A stretch of 64,000 nucleotides of DNA from Microbulbifer sp. GL-2 (GTDB lineage: Bacteria; Pseudomonadota; Gammaproteobacteria; Pseudomonadales; Cellvibrionaceae), in assembly GCF_007183175.1 (NCBI RefSeq), contig NZ_AP019807.1:3592001-3656000 (forward strand), read 5' to 3'. The position numbers were made by a program, and so were the translations under genes. This document shows, piece by piece, positions 43,474-51,091 of this stretch. The notes under the pieces are model-generated. The model was given only the letters and a program-made list of their open reading frames with translations, did not search any database and was not told the origin of the DNA. Within the stretch, counting starts at the first letter, position 1. Every line of letters starts with the position of its first letter.

Positions 43474-45498
43474 TTAGGAAGTAGCGTCGCTGGGGATTTT
43501 GGCGGTTTCCGTGGGAGCGGCTTCGATCTGAACTAACAGCTGGCCACCGCGTACCTGGTCTCCTTCACAGGCGCCCAGTTTAATTACGGTACCGTCGCGG
43601 TCTGCGCGTAGGGCGTGCTCCATTTTCATGGCTTCCATTAAGGCGATGGTGTCTCCCCGCTGAACTCTTTGATTGGGCTCAACCAATACCTGCACCAGGC
43701 AACCGTCCATAGGGGCTGTGATGCGGCCACTGCCTTCATTAAGGCTCGATTTGGCTGGGGCGTGGGTGATATCGACAAAATGAAATTGCCTGCCGTCTAA
43801 CAGGAGATGCAGATTGCTTTGGTTGGCTAGGAACAGGCTCTTTTGGCTAACGCCATCCAGCAGGAGTTCAGCGCTATAAACTCCACTAACTTTTTGTGAT
43901 TTCTCAAAGTGGACCCACTGAATCAGGAACTGCTGATCGCCTACCAAGATTTGATAAGAATTATTTACTAACGCCAGCAGCTCACAGTTTAGGGTTTGCC
44001 CTGAAATTCCCAGTCGATAGTTGATTGGCACGCTGTTGTCGCCACTGCGCCAGTCACAGCGGCCGCTACGCCGATCCTGGGGGTTGGCTTGGTGCAAGTG
44101 ATTAAGTAGTGCGGCTTGGGCTGCAATTACTGCTGGAACCGATTCTGCGGATGTCAGCGTGCTGTTTTGGTCGAGAAAACTGGTATCGGCATCGCCAGCG
44201 ATAAACTGTGATTCGGCCAGGATCTTCTGCAGGAAATGGATATTGTTTTTAGGGCCGATAAATTCCAGCTGGCTTAGGGCTTGGGTTAGCTTGCGCCGAG
44301 CTTCTTCTCGATCCTGCCCCCAGGCAATTAATTTGCCGAGCATGGGGTCGTAAAATGGCGTAATTTCGCAACCACTTTTCAAGGCGTGGTCGATACGGAT
44401 TCCTTGCCTCTTTGGCGCCATCCAGTGGAGCACTTTTCCGGCCTGGGGCAGGAATTGTTGTTCCGGATCTTCGGCATACAGGCGGACTTCAATGGCATGC
44501 CCCTGCTGGGTGACTTGTTGCTGGGAGACGCATAGGGCTTCGCCGCGTGCTACTGCCAGTTGCCAGGCTACCAGGTCAAAACCGGTTACCATTTCTGTTA
44601 CCGGGTGCTCTACTTGCAACCGGGTGTTCATTTCCAGGAAATAAAATTCGCCGCTGGGGCAGAGTAGAAACTCTACGGTGCCCGCGCCTAGATAACCGCA
44701 GGCTCGCGCGGCGGCGACTGCGGCTTGCCCCATTTTTTCCCGCAGTTGGGCGTCGACCGCTGGGGAAGGGCACTCTTCGACCACTTTTTGATGGCGTCGT
44801 TGTACGGAGCAATCCCGCTCCCCCAGGTGAATACAGTTGCCATGACGATCCGCAAATACCTGGATTTCGATATGGCGAGCATTGACCAGTGCTTTTTCCA
44901 GAATTAATTCGTCGCTGCCGAATGCACTCATCGACTCACTGCGGGCGGCGCGCAACTGGGAGGCCAGCTCGTTGTCCCCGTGAGCCAGGCGCATGCCGCG
45001 CCCACCACCGCCTGCGGCGGCTTTGATCATGAGGGGGAAGCCGATGCGCCGCGCCTCGGCGATCAGGGTGTCGTCGTCCTGGGCACCCTGGAAACCGGGA
45101 ATACAGGGTACGCCGGCAGCGGCAACAAACTCCTTGGCTTTGCGTTTGTTGCCCATCAGTTCTATGACTTCGGCACTCGGACCAACAAAACGCAGTTCAT
45201 TCTCTTCGCAAGCGCTGGCAAATTCCGCGTTCTCAGCGAGAAAGCCGTAGCCGGGGTGGACGGCGGTGGCTCCGGATTTTTTAGCCGCGTCGAGAATTTT
45301 TTGGATATCCAGATAGGACTCCGCCGAAGTCTGCCCGCCAATTGCCACGGCGATATCGGCAGTTTGTGCGTGTAGTGCATCGCGGTCCGCGTCACTGTAG
45401 ACGGCAACTGTGCGATAGCCCTCTGCCCGAGCAGTACGCATAATACGCAGTGCGATCTCGCCGCGGTTGGCGATTAACAGGGTCTCTGCTGTCGACAT
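43474..45498 (-). CDS. Biotin-dependent acyl-CoA carboxylase alpha subunit (AtuF-like)
   Basis: The 674-residue alpha subunit carries biotin carboxylase (residues 1-450: LLIANRGEIALRI, MIKAAAGGGGRGMR, FLEMNTRLQVEHPVTE), a linker domain, and biotin carboxyl carrier protein (C-terminus, biotinyl Lys625 in EAMKMEHA). It would carboxylate biotin with ATP and bicarbonate and hand it to the beta subunit encoded at 47558. The ATG at 45498 overlaps the hydratase stop by one base (TGATG); a GTG four codons earlier is less likely. Gene order favours geranyl-CoA carboxylase (AtuF) over methylcrotonyl-CoA carboxylase, since no HMG-CoA lyase gene is present. Confidence 0.93.
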   Translation of the reverse strand: MSTAETLLIANRGEIALRIMRTARAEGYRTVAVYSDADRDALHAQTADIAVAIGGQTSAESYLDIQKILDAAKKSGATAVHPGYGFLAENAEFASACEENELRFVGPSAEVIELMGNKRKAKEFVAAAGVPCIPGFQGAQDDDTLIAEARRIGFPLMIKAAAGGGGRGMRLAHGDNELASQLRAARSESMSAFGSDELILEKALVNARHIEIQVFADRHGNCIHLGERDCSVQRRHQKVVEECPSPAVDAQLREKMGQAAVAAARACGYLGAGTVEFLLCPSGEFYFLEMNTRLQVEHPVTEMVTGFDLVAWQLAVARGEALCVSQQQVTQQGHAIEVRLYAEDPEQQFLPQAGKVLHWMAPKRQGIRIDHALKSGCEITPFYDPMLGKLIAWGQDREEARRKLTQALSQLEFIGPKNNIHFLQKILAESQFIAGDADTSFLDQNSTLTSAESVPAVIAAQAALLNHLHQANPQDRRSGRCDWRSGDNSVPINYRLGISGQTLNCELLALVNNSYQILVGDQQFLIQWVHFEKSQKVSGVYSAELLLDGVSQKSLFLANQSNLHLLLDGRQFHFVDITHAPAKSSLNEGSGRITAPMDGCLVQVLVEPNQRVQRGDTIALMEAMKMEHALRADRDGTVIKLGACEGDQVRGGQLLVQIEAAPTETAKIPSDATS

Positions 45499-46301
45499 CA
45501 GTGCTGCCACTCCGGTGATCGTTTTTCCAGAAATGCACGAGCGCCTTCGCGCCCTTCATGGCCTTGAATTGCGTGGGAAAATTTCTCTGCGGCGCCGTCG
45601 AGTAATTGACCGAGGGCAGTTTCGTCACTCACCCGTGCTGCATCCAGCAAGATTTGCTTGGTAGTTGCCAGGGCGCCGGGAGCGCAGGCATTGATTGCGC
45701 CCAGGTGTTCCTGCAATGCGCTTTCGAGGTCTTCGGAATTATCGAGTAACTGATGGATTAAGCCAATTTCCAAGGCCTGCTGTGCATTGACTTTTGCTCC
45801 GCTGAGGGCGAGGCGTCGGGCCTGGGAAAGGCCGACCCGCGCCACTACAAATGGAGCGATTTGTGCAGGCGGTAAACCCAGGCGGGTTTCCGGCAGGGCA
45901 AAACGACAACTGTGATCGGCGATAGCAATATCGGCACTGCAAGCGAGCCCAAAACCACCGCCCATTACAGCACCTTCTAATACCGCAATGACTACTAGTG
46001 GAGTGCGATTAAATTGCTCCATCAATTCGCCGAATCGGCGGTTGAGGTGGAAGAATGCATCGCTATTGCCATTACTCGCGCCCTGTTGTGCGTTGAGCAT
46101 ATCGGCAATATCACCACCGGCGCAGAAATTGTGTTCTGCACCGCGCAGCACCAGTACTCGCACCTGCGGGTCTTCCTCTGCTTCCGCAAGTTTTTGCAGA
46201 AGCTCATCCACCATTTGCAAACTGATGGCGTTGCGCTGTTGTGGCCGGTTTAGGGTGAGATGGCAGGCGATGCCAATGGTCTCATTAATAATTGTCTGCA
46301 T
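45498..46301 (-). CDS. Enoyl-CoA hydratase/isomerase family protein (AtuE-like)
   Basis: The crotonase-fold protein of 267 residues has LTLNRPQQRNAIS, the oxyanion-hole segments AGGDIADML and GGGFGLACSADIAIA, and ALPETRLGLPPAQ with the catalytic-region Glu. In the Atu pathway the equivalent enzyme hydrates isohexenyl-glutaconyl-CoA; in leucine degradation it is methylglutaconyl-CoA hydratase. It is translationally coupled to the biotin carboxylase gene and lies 9 bp after the dehydrogenase gene. Confidence 0.9.
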   Translation of the reverse strand: MQTIINETIGIACHLTLNRPQQRNAISLQMVDELLQKLAEAEEDPQVRVLVLRGAEHNFCAGGDIADMLNAQQGASNGNSDAFFHLNRRFGELMEQFNRTPLVVIAVLEGAVMGGGFGLACSADIAIADHSCRFALPETRLGLPPAQIAPFVVARVGLSQARRLALSGAKVNAQQALEIGLIHQLLDNSEDLESALQEHLGAINACAPGALATTKQILLDAARVSDETALGQLLDGAAEKFSHAIQGHEGREGARAFLEKRSPEWQH

Positions 46302-46310
46302 GGCCTGACC

Positions 46311-47477
46311 TCACGCGGTGGGTTTGCGTTTGCCGGGCAGTATGCCCATCAGCTTACAGATAATACCGAGCATTACCTCATCTGCACCGCCGCCGATAGC
46401 GGTGAGGCGGCTATCCCGGTAAGCGCGGTTGATTACAGTCTCCTCGATATAGCCCATGCCACCCCAGAACTGCAGGCACTGATCTGGAATGCTGCGGGAT
46501 AGGCGGCCCGCCTTGAGCTTGGCCATGGAGGCGAGGGTGGTGACATCTTCACCTGCCACATAAGCTTCCACCGCACGCCAGGTTAATGAGCGCAGGCACT
46601 CCACTTCGGTCTGCATTTCTGCGAGTGCAAAATGGATGGTTTGGTTGTCGATCAATGGCGCTTTAAAGGCATGGCGTTCGCGCACATAGTCGATGGTGCT
46701 GTTCACACAATTCTCCAGGCCTTTTAAATTCAGTGCGGCGCCAGCGAGGCGTTCTTCCTGGAATTGCAGCATCTGTAACAGGAAGCCGGCACCTTCATCG
46801 CCGATACGGAAATGTTTGGGCACCCGCACATTGTCAAAAAAGATGGGGGCGGTTTCCGATGAGCGCATGCCCAGTTTGTCGAGCTTTTCACCGATACGCA
46901 GGCCCGGTGTCTTCGCCGGAATAATAACCAGGGATTTGTTACTGTGGGATTTCCCTTCGCTGGTGTTGACCAGAGCGCAGAAAAAATCGGCGCAGGGGGC
47001 GTTGGTGATCCACATCTTACTGCCGTTGATCACATAGTCATCGCCCTCACTTTTGGCGGTGGTTTTAATTGAGGCGACATCGGAGCCGGCGCCGGGTTCA
47101 GATACGGCAATTGCGCCGATCATCTCTCCGTTTACGGCGGGGATCAGGAATTGTTCTTTGAGGTCCTGGCTACCAAAATTTGCCAGGGCAGGGGTACACA
47201 TGGAGGTCTGGACTGAAATTGACAGGGGCACACCACCGCAGTGGGCACCGCCCAGCTCCTCCAGGAAAACTGTTTCATAGCTGAAATCGAGGCCAAGGCC
47301 CCCGTAGTCACTGGACTTGCTGATGCCGAGCAGACCGAGGCCGGCCAGTTGCTGGAAAATTTCGCGGATAGGAAAGCGACCGGCCTTTTCCCATTCTGCC
47401 ACGTTGGGATTGATCTCCTGTTGTACAAAATTTTGTACGGTGCGCTGCAGTTCCCGGTGTTGATCGCTGAGTATCAT
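46311..47477 (-). CDS. Acyl-CoA dehydrogenase (AtuD/citronellyl-CoA dehydrogenase-like)
   Basis: The 388-residue flavoprotein has VSEPGAGSDVASIKTTA, MWITNAPCADFF, the catalytic-domain QEERLAGAALNLKGLE, QFWGGMGYIEE and the C-terminal TAIGGGADEVMLGIICKLMG. In atu clusters the gene between the carboxyltransferase and the hydratase is AtuD, which oxidises citronellyl-CoA to cis-geranyl-CoA; that exact position is kept here. Isovaleryl-CoA dehydrogenase would be the alternative in a leucine cluster. Only the second dehydrogenase (42299) is extra relative to the classical atu order. Confidence 0.9.
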   Translation of the reverse strand: MILSDQHRELQRTVQNFVQQEINPNVAEWEKAGRFPIREIFQQLAGLGLLGISKSSDYGGLGLDFSYETVFLEELGGAHCGGVPLSISVQTSMCTPALANFGSQDLKEQFLIPAVNGEMIGAIAVSEPGAGSDVASIKTTAKSEGDDYVINGSKMWITNAPCADFFCALVNTSEGKSHSNKSLVIIPAKTPGLRIGEKLDKLGMRSSETAPIFFDNVRVPKHFRIGDEGAGFLLQMLQFQEERLAGAALNLKGLENCVNSTIDYVRERHAFKAPLIDNQTIHFALAEMQTEVECLRSLTWRAVEAYVAGEDVTTLASMAKLKAGRLSRSIPDQCLQFWGGMGYIEETVINRAYRDSRLTAIGGGADEVMLGIICKLMGILPGKRKPTA

Positions 47478-47557
47478 TATTGTTTTCCCTGCCTTGAAGT
47501 GTGAACCCGGTGATTTTGAAAATGGGCAACGGCACTTCCTTGTTGCCCCGCGTTTTT

Positions 47558-49165
47558 TTAAAACCTCGCCACGCCGAAGGTATTTTTGTTCAGCCTGCTG
47601 TGCTCGGATTCACTGCAAACCTCCAGTAACATACCCAAGAGTTTGCGCGTATCACGGGGATCGATAATGCCGTCGTCCCACAGGCGGGCGCTGCAAGCGA
47701 GCGCACCGGAATTGCCCTGCATAAAGGCACTGGTATCGTTTTCCAATTTGTCCAACACCAGTTCATCCACACTGCCGCTGCGTTGCATTTTCTGCTCAGT
47801 GACTATGCGCATAACCTTGCCGGCCTGGGCCGCGCCCATTACCGCTGTGCGGGAATTGGGCCAGGCAAAAATAAAGCGGGGATCAAATCCGCGACCGCAC
47901 ATGGCGTAGTTGCCGGCCCCATAAGAACCGCCGATGACAATACTGAGTTTGGGTACACTGGCATTGGCCACGGCCTGAATCATTTTGGCTCCGTGCTTGA
48001 TAATACCGTTGCACTCCACCTCGGTACCCACCATAAATCCAGTGGTATTGTGTAAAAACAGCAGCGGGGTACCGCTCTGTTCGCACAGCTGGATAAACTG
48101 CGCGGCCTTATTGGCCCCTTTGGGGGTGATGGGGCCGTTATTGCCAATAATGCCTACTGGAAAGCCTTCGATACGTATGTGGCCACATACTGTCTGCCGG
48201 TCAAAGTCCGGTTTGAAATCCAGCATGGCGGAGCCGTCGGCAATTCGCGCAAGAATTTCGCGCACGTCATAAGGCTTTTTGCTGTCTGACGGGATCAGGC
48301 CGAGCAGGTCGTCGATAGGGTGGAGTGGATCTTGGTAATTTCTTTCTAAGCTATTCTGTTTTGGCGAGGGTAGGACGGCGACAATTTCCCGTGCCATACG
48401 AATGCCATCGGCATCATTTTCGGCCAGGTAATCGCCACTGCCGGATTCGCTGCAGTGCATTTCTGCCCCGCCGAGACTCTCCTCATCGGCAATCTCACCG
48501 GTAGCGGCTTTAAGCAGGGGCGGCCCGGCTAAATACATACCGGTTTGCCCGCGCACCATTACCACGTAATCGGACAGTCCCGGCTGATAGGCGCCGCCGG
48601 CAGTAGCGCCACCGTGCACAACGGTTATCTGAGGGATACCGGCGGCGGACATGCGTGCCTGGTTGGCAAAACCGCGTCCACCGGGGGCAAATGTATCAGT
48701 GGCATACATTAAGTTAGCGCCGCCACTTTGTGCCAGGCTGACCACCGGCAGGTGATTTTCCAGTGCGATGCGCTGCATACGCAGTGCTTTATCCATTCCG
48801 GCAGGAGAGATAGTGCCGCCTTTCACCGCGTAATTATCCACTCGCACCATACAGCGACGCCCGCTGATCTGGCCGATGCCACAAATAGCACCGCCGCCAG
48901 CGCCGCTACCATCCTGATCGTCGAAGAGTTTGTAGCCGGCGAGTGAGCACAGCTCTATAAAAGGGGCTCCGGGATCAAGCAGCAGGTTGAGGCGCTCTCG
49001 CGGCAGTAGCCAGCCGCGATCTCGGTAGCGGGCAGCCTTGTTTTTTTCCGCCTTTACCGGGCGCTGTTCAGCTGCGCGAAATTCATTGATCTGCTCGAGC
49101 ATCGCGGCTTTGTTATCGTTAAATTCCGTCGAGCGGTTGTCGAGCTGGGAATCAATCGGCTGCAT
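47558..49165 (-). CDS. Acyl-CoA carboxylase beta subunit, geranyl-CoA carboxylase-like (AtuC)
   Basis: The carboxyltransferase subunit transfers CO2 from biotin to an alpha,beta-unsaturated acyl-CoA. The 535 residues contain both crotonase-like halves: AQSGGANLM and HGGATAGGAYQPGLSDYVVMV, LAGPPLLKAATGE, LGGAEMHCSESGSGDYLAEND, then GIIGNNGPITPKGANKAAQF, GSYGAGNYAMCGRGFDPRF and AVMGAAQAGKV. The AYQPGLSDY and GGAEMH variants look closer to AtuC than to methylcrotonyl-CoA carboxylase beta (which has A-Y-x-P-A-M-S-D and GGADxH); this judgement is from memory. It starts one base into the SDR stop, so the two are coupled. Confidence 0.88.
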   Translation of the reverse strand: MQPIDSQLDNRSTEFNDNKAAMLEQINEFRAAEQRPVKAEKNKAARYRDRGWLLPRERLNLLLDPGAPFIELCSLAGYKLFDDQDGSGAGGGAICGIGQISGRRCMVRVDNYAVKGGTISPAGMDKALRMQRIALENHLPVVSLAQSGGANLMYATDTFAPGGRGFANQARMSAAGIPQITVVHGGATAGGAYQPGLSDYVVMVRGQTGMYLAGPPLLKAATGEIADEESLGGAEMHCSESGSGDYLAENDADGIRMAREIVAVLPSPKQNSLERNYQDPLHPIDDLLGLIPSDSKKPYDVREILARIADGSAMLDFKPDFDRQTVCGHIRIEGFPVGIIGNNGPITPKGANKAAQFIQLCEQSGTPLLFLHNTTGFMVGTEVECNGIIKHGAKMIQAVANASVPKLSIVIGGSYGAGNYAMCGRGFDPRFIFAWPNSRTAVMGAAQAGKVMRIVTEQKMQRSGSVDELVLDKLENDTSAFMQGNSGALACSARLWDDGIIDPRDTRKLLGMLLEVCSESEHSRLNKNTFGVARF

Positions 49166-50058
49166 TAGAGCTTGCCCTCCGCTTCCAGCTCTTTCACTAC
49201 CTGAGGCCTGTGTTTCCGATGGAATCCGTTAAAACGCTTGGAAGTATTGGCCGCTTGTGGTTGCCACAGGGGGGAGTGATGTTTCAGGCTGGAGCCTCCA
49301 TCGATGCGCAAGGTTTGCCCGGTAATATAACTGGCCGCATCGGAAAGCAGGAAGCACACTGCACCACTCACTTCCGCCTCCTCGCCCAGCCGGTAGAGGG
49401 GAATACTGTCGCGAAATCCCGGCAGCAGCTCGCGCAGGAAGTCAGGATCGTAGGTGTCAAAACCGCTGGAAAGAATATAGCCGGGCGCCACGGCGTTGAT
49501 TCGAACCCCAAACGATGCCCACTCAAGTGCTGCGGTTTCTGTAATATTTTCCATGCCCGCGCGAGCAGCACCGGAGTGCCCCATCATCGGCATTCCGCCG
49601 GTATTGTCCGCAGTGATATTTACGATGCTGCCGCCGTGTTTTTTCATCGATTGCACGAATACTTCGCGAGACATCAAAAAGCCGCCTAACAAATTACTGC
49701 GCACGACTGCATCGAAGCCCTTGGTATTAATCTGTTCAAGGGGAGCGGGAAACTGGCCTCCGGCATTGTTCACCAGTCCGTGAATCCTGCCCTGGGTCTG
49801 AACGATTTGCCCTACGGTTTCCTGCACACATTCTTCATTGCGGATATCCAGGCTGTACAGACTGCACTCACCACCATCGTTATTGATCTCGCCGGCAACC
49901 CGTTCCAACTTGTCCTGTTTGCGCCCGATCAGCACCACGTGGGCGCCTAGACTGGCCAGCTCATGGGCGATACAGCGGCCGATACCACTGCCGCCGCCGG
50001 TGACAACATGAGTCTGTTCGCTAAAGCTGCCGGGGCGCAGCTGGCTTTGATAGCGCAT
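49165..50058 (-). CDS. SDR-family oxidoreductase with altered catalytic pair (AtuB/AtuG-like)
   Basis: This is the first gene of the catabolic operon. The Rossmann start TGGGSGIG (residues 20-27) and NNAGG (97-101) are normal. In the active-site helix, where most SDRs have YxxxK, the sequence is HSGAARAGMEN: His161 replaces Tyr and Arg166 lies next to the Lys position. This matches a subgroup near 2,4-dienoyl-CoA or trans-2-enoyl-CoA reductases. A C-terminal tail of about 45 residues after IDGGSS is unusual. Position first in the cluster, before the carboxyltransferase, corresponds to AtuB. Confidence 0.87.
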   Translation of the reverse strand: MRYQSQLRPGSFSEQTHVVTGGGSGIGRCIAHELASLGAHVVLIGRKQDKLERVAGEINNDGGECSLYSLDIRNEECVQETVGQIVQTQGRIHGLVNNAGGQFPAPLEQINTKGFDAVVRSNLLGGFLMSREVFVQSMKKHGGSIVNITADNTGGMPMMGHSGAARAGMENITETAALEWASFGVRINAVAPGYILSSGFDTYDPDFLRELLPGFRDSIPLYRLGEEAEVSGAVCFLLSDAASYITGQTLRIDGGSSLKHHSPLWQPQAANTSKRFNGFHRKHRPQVVKELEAEGKL

Positions 50059-50160
50059 GAAAGTTTCCTTTAATGTCGAGCCATTAAGGCTTGTTCAGTT
50101 TTTATTGTTCTTGTCGGCGCTTGCGCCTGCCTGTGGGAAAACGCAGAATAGCTTAACGCT

Positions 50161-50178
50161 ACCAAGCAAGCGCTTGGT
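50161..50178. promoter_or_regulatory. Palindromic operator between the catabolic operon and its TetR gene
   Basis: ACCAAGCAAGCGCTTGGT lies midway between the divergent SDR and TetR starts. It is identical over 18 bases to the site at 8455-8472. A further GGCGCTTGCGCC palindrome-like sequence lies at about 50116-50127. Confidence 0.8.
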
Positions 50179-50265
50179 ATTCAATAGCTGGCGTCTATTT
50201 GATTGTAAATTCATGGGGCCGCTAATATTCCGGATTGATTGTCCGTATAGATACTGGAGAAACTC

Positions 50266-50910
50266 GTGCGAGAAAGCGCGCAAGCACTGGCGGAGGCGCC
50301 AACAGAATTATCACCACAACAATTGATAGGGGCCCTGGTTGATGAAGGCCTGTTAACGGACCCGGCCTCTCCCCGTGGGCGCCTACTGAATGCGGCTGCA
50401 CGCCTGTTTGAGCAGAGGGGGTTTGCCCGCACCACCGTACGTGATCTTGCTGCAGAAATCGGCATACTTTCTGGCAGTATTTTTCATCATTTCGCCAGTA
50501 AGGAGCAGATCCTCTGCGGAGTAATGAAAGAGGTCACTATCTTTGCCAGCGCCAGGATGCGTAGTGCTGCAGAGTGTGCAGGCTGTCCGCAGGAGAGGTT
50601 ACTGGCCTGTATTCAGTCTGAGCTTGAGGCTATCCACGAACAGGCGGTGCCCGGTTTTTCCATTTTAGTAATGGAGTGGCGCAGCCTGTCTGAGGAAAGC
50701 CAGGGGGACGTGTTGCGGCTGCGTGAAGAGTATGAACAGATTTGGCTGGATGCGATTATTGCGGCCAAATGCCCCGGTGACGATCCTGCGCTGGTGCGGC
50801 GGCTTTTGGTGGGGGCGTTGAGCCACACCTATAGCTGGTACAAGCCGAGGGATAAGGGGCTGACTATCCCAGAGCTGGCTGCGCGGATATTCCAGATATT
50901 TACTCCCTGA
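50266..50910 (+). CDS. TetR/AcrR-family regulator, AtuR-like
   Basis: The 214-residue protein carries an unusual 35-residue N-terminal extension before the HTH (GRLLNAAARLFEQRGFARTTVRDLAAEIGILSGSIFHHFASKEQIL). The C-terminal ligand domain is helical. The GTG at 50266 has GGAG 6 bases upstream; a start within the extension is possible but less well supplied. It is divergent from the terpene-type operon with a palindromic operator between them, the arrangement of atuR, whose product represses the atu genes until an acyclic-terpene acyl-CoA is present. Confidence 0.9.
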   Translation: MRESAQALAEAPTELSPQQLIGALVDEGLLTDPASPRGRLLNAAARLFEQRGFARTTVRDLAAEIGILSGSIFHHFASKEQILCGVMKEVTIFASARMRSAAECAGCPQERLLACIQSELEAIHEQAVPGFSILVMEWRSLSEESQGDVLRLREEYEQIWLDAIIAAKCPGDDPALVRRLLVGALSHTYSWYKPRDKGLTIPELAARIFQIFTP

Positions 50911-51091
50911 CCCTTTCAATCAGGCAAAGTGCGCCAGAAAACTGTGCACCTTGCCTCCTTTCCTGCCAATTTTGAGGTCTCGACCAGTTTCCTGAGAACT
51001 GGTGCGCACCTGATTTCCTTGGAATCTTTTACTCTGCGCGCAAGATGTAATAAATGTGACAATTTACGTCACTAGTTGACGGGAGAGGGAG

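Noticed and set aside
42299..50058. Leucine/isovalerate (liu) cluster
   Set aside because: There is no HMG-CoA lyase gene and the gene order fits atu; kept only as the alternative reading.
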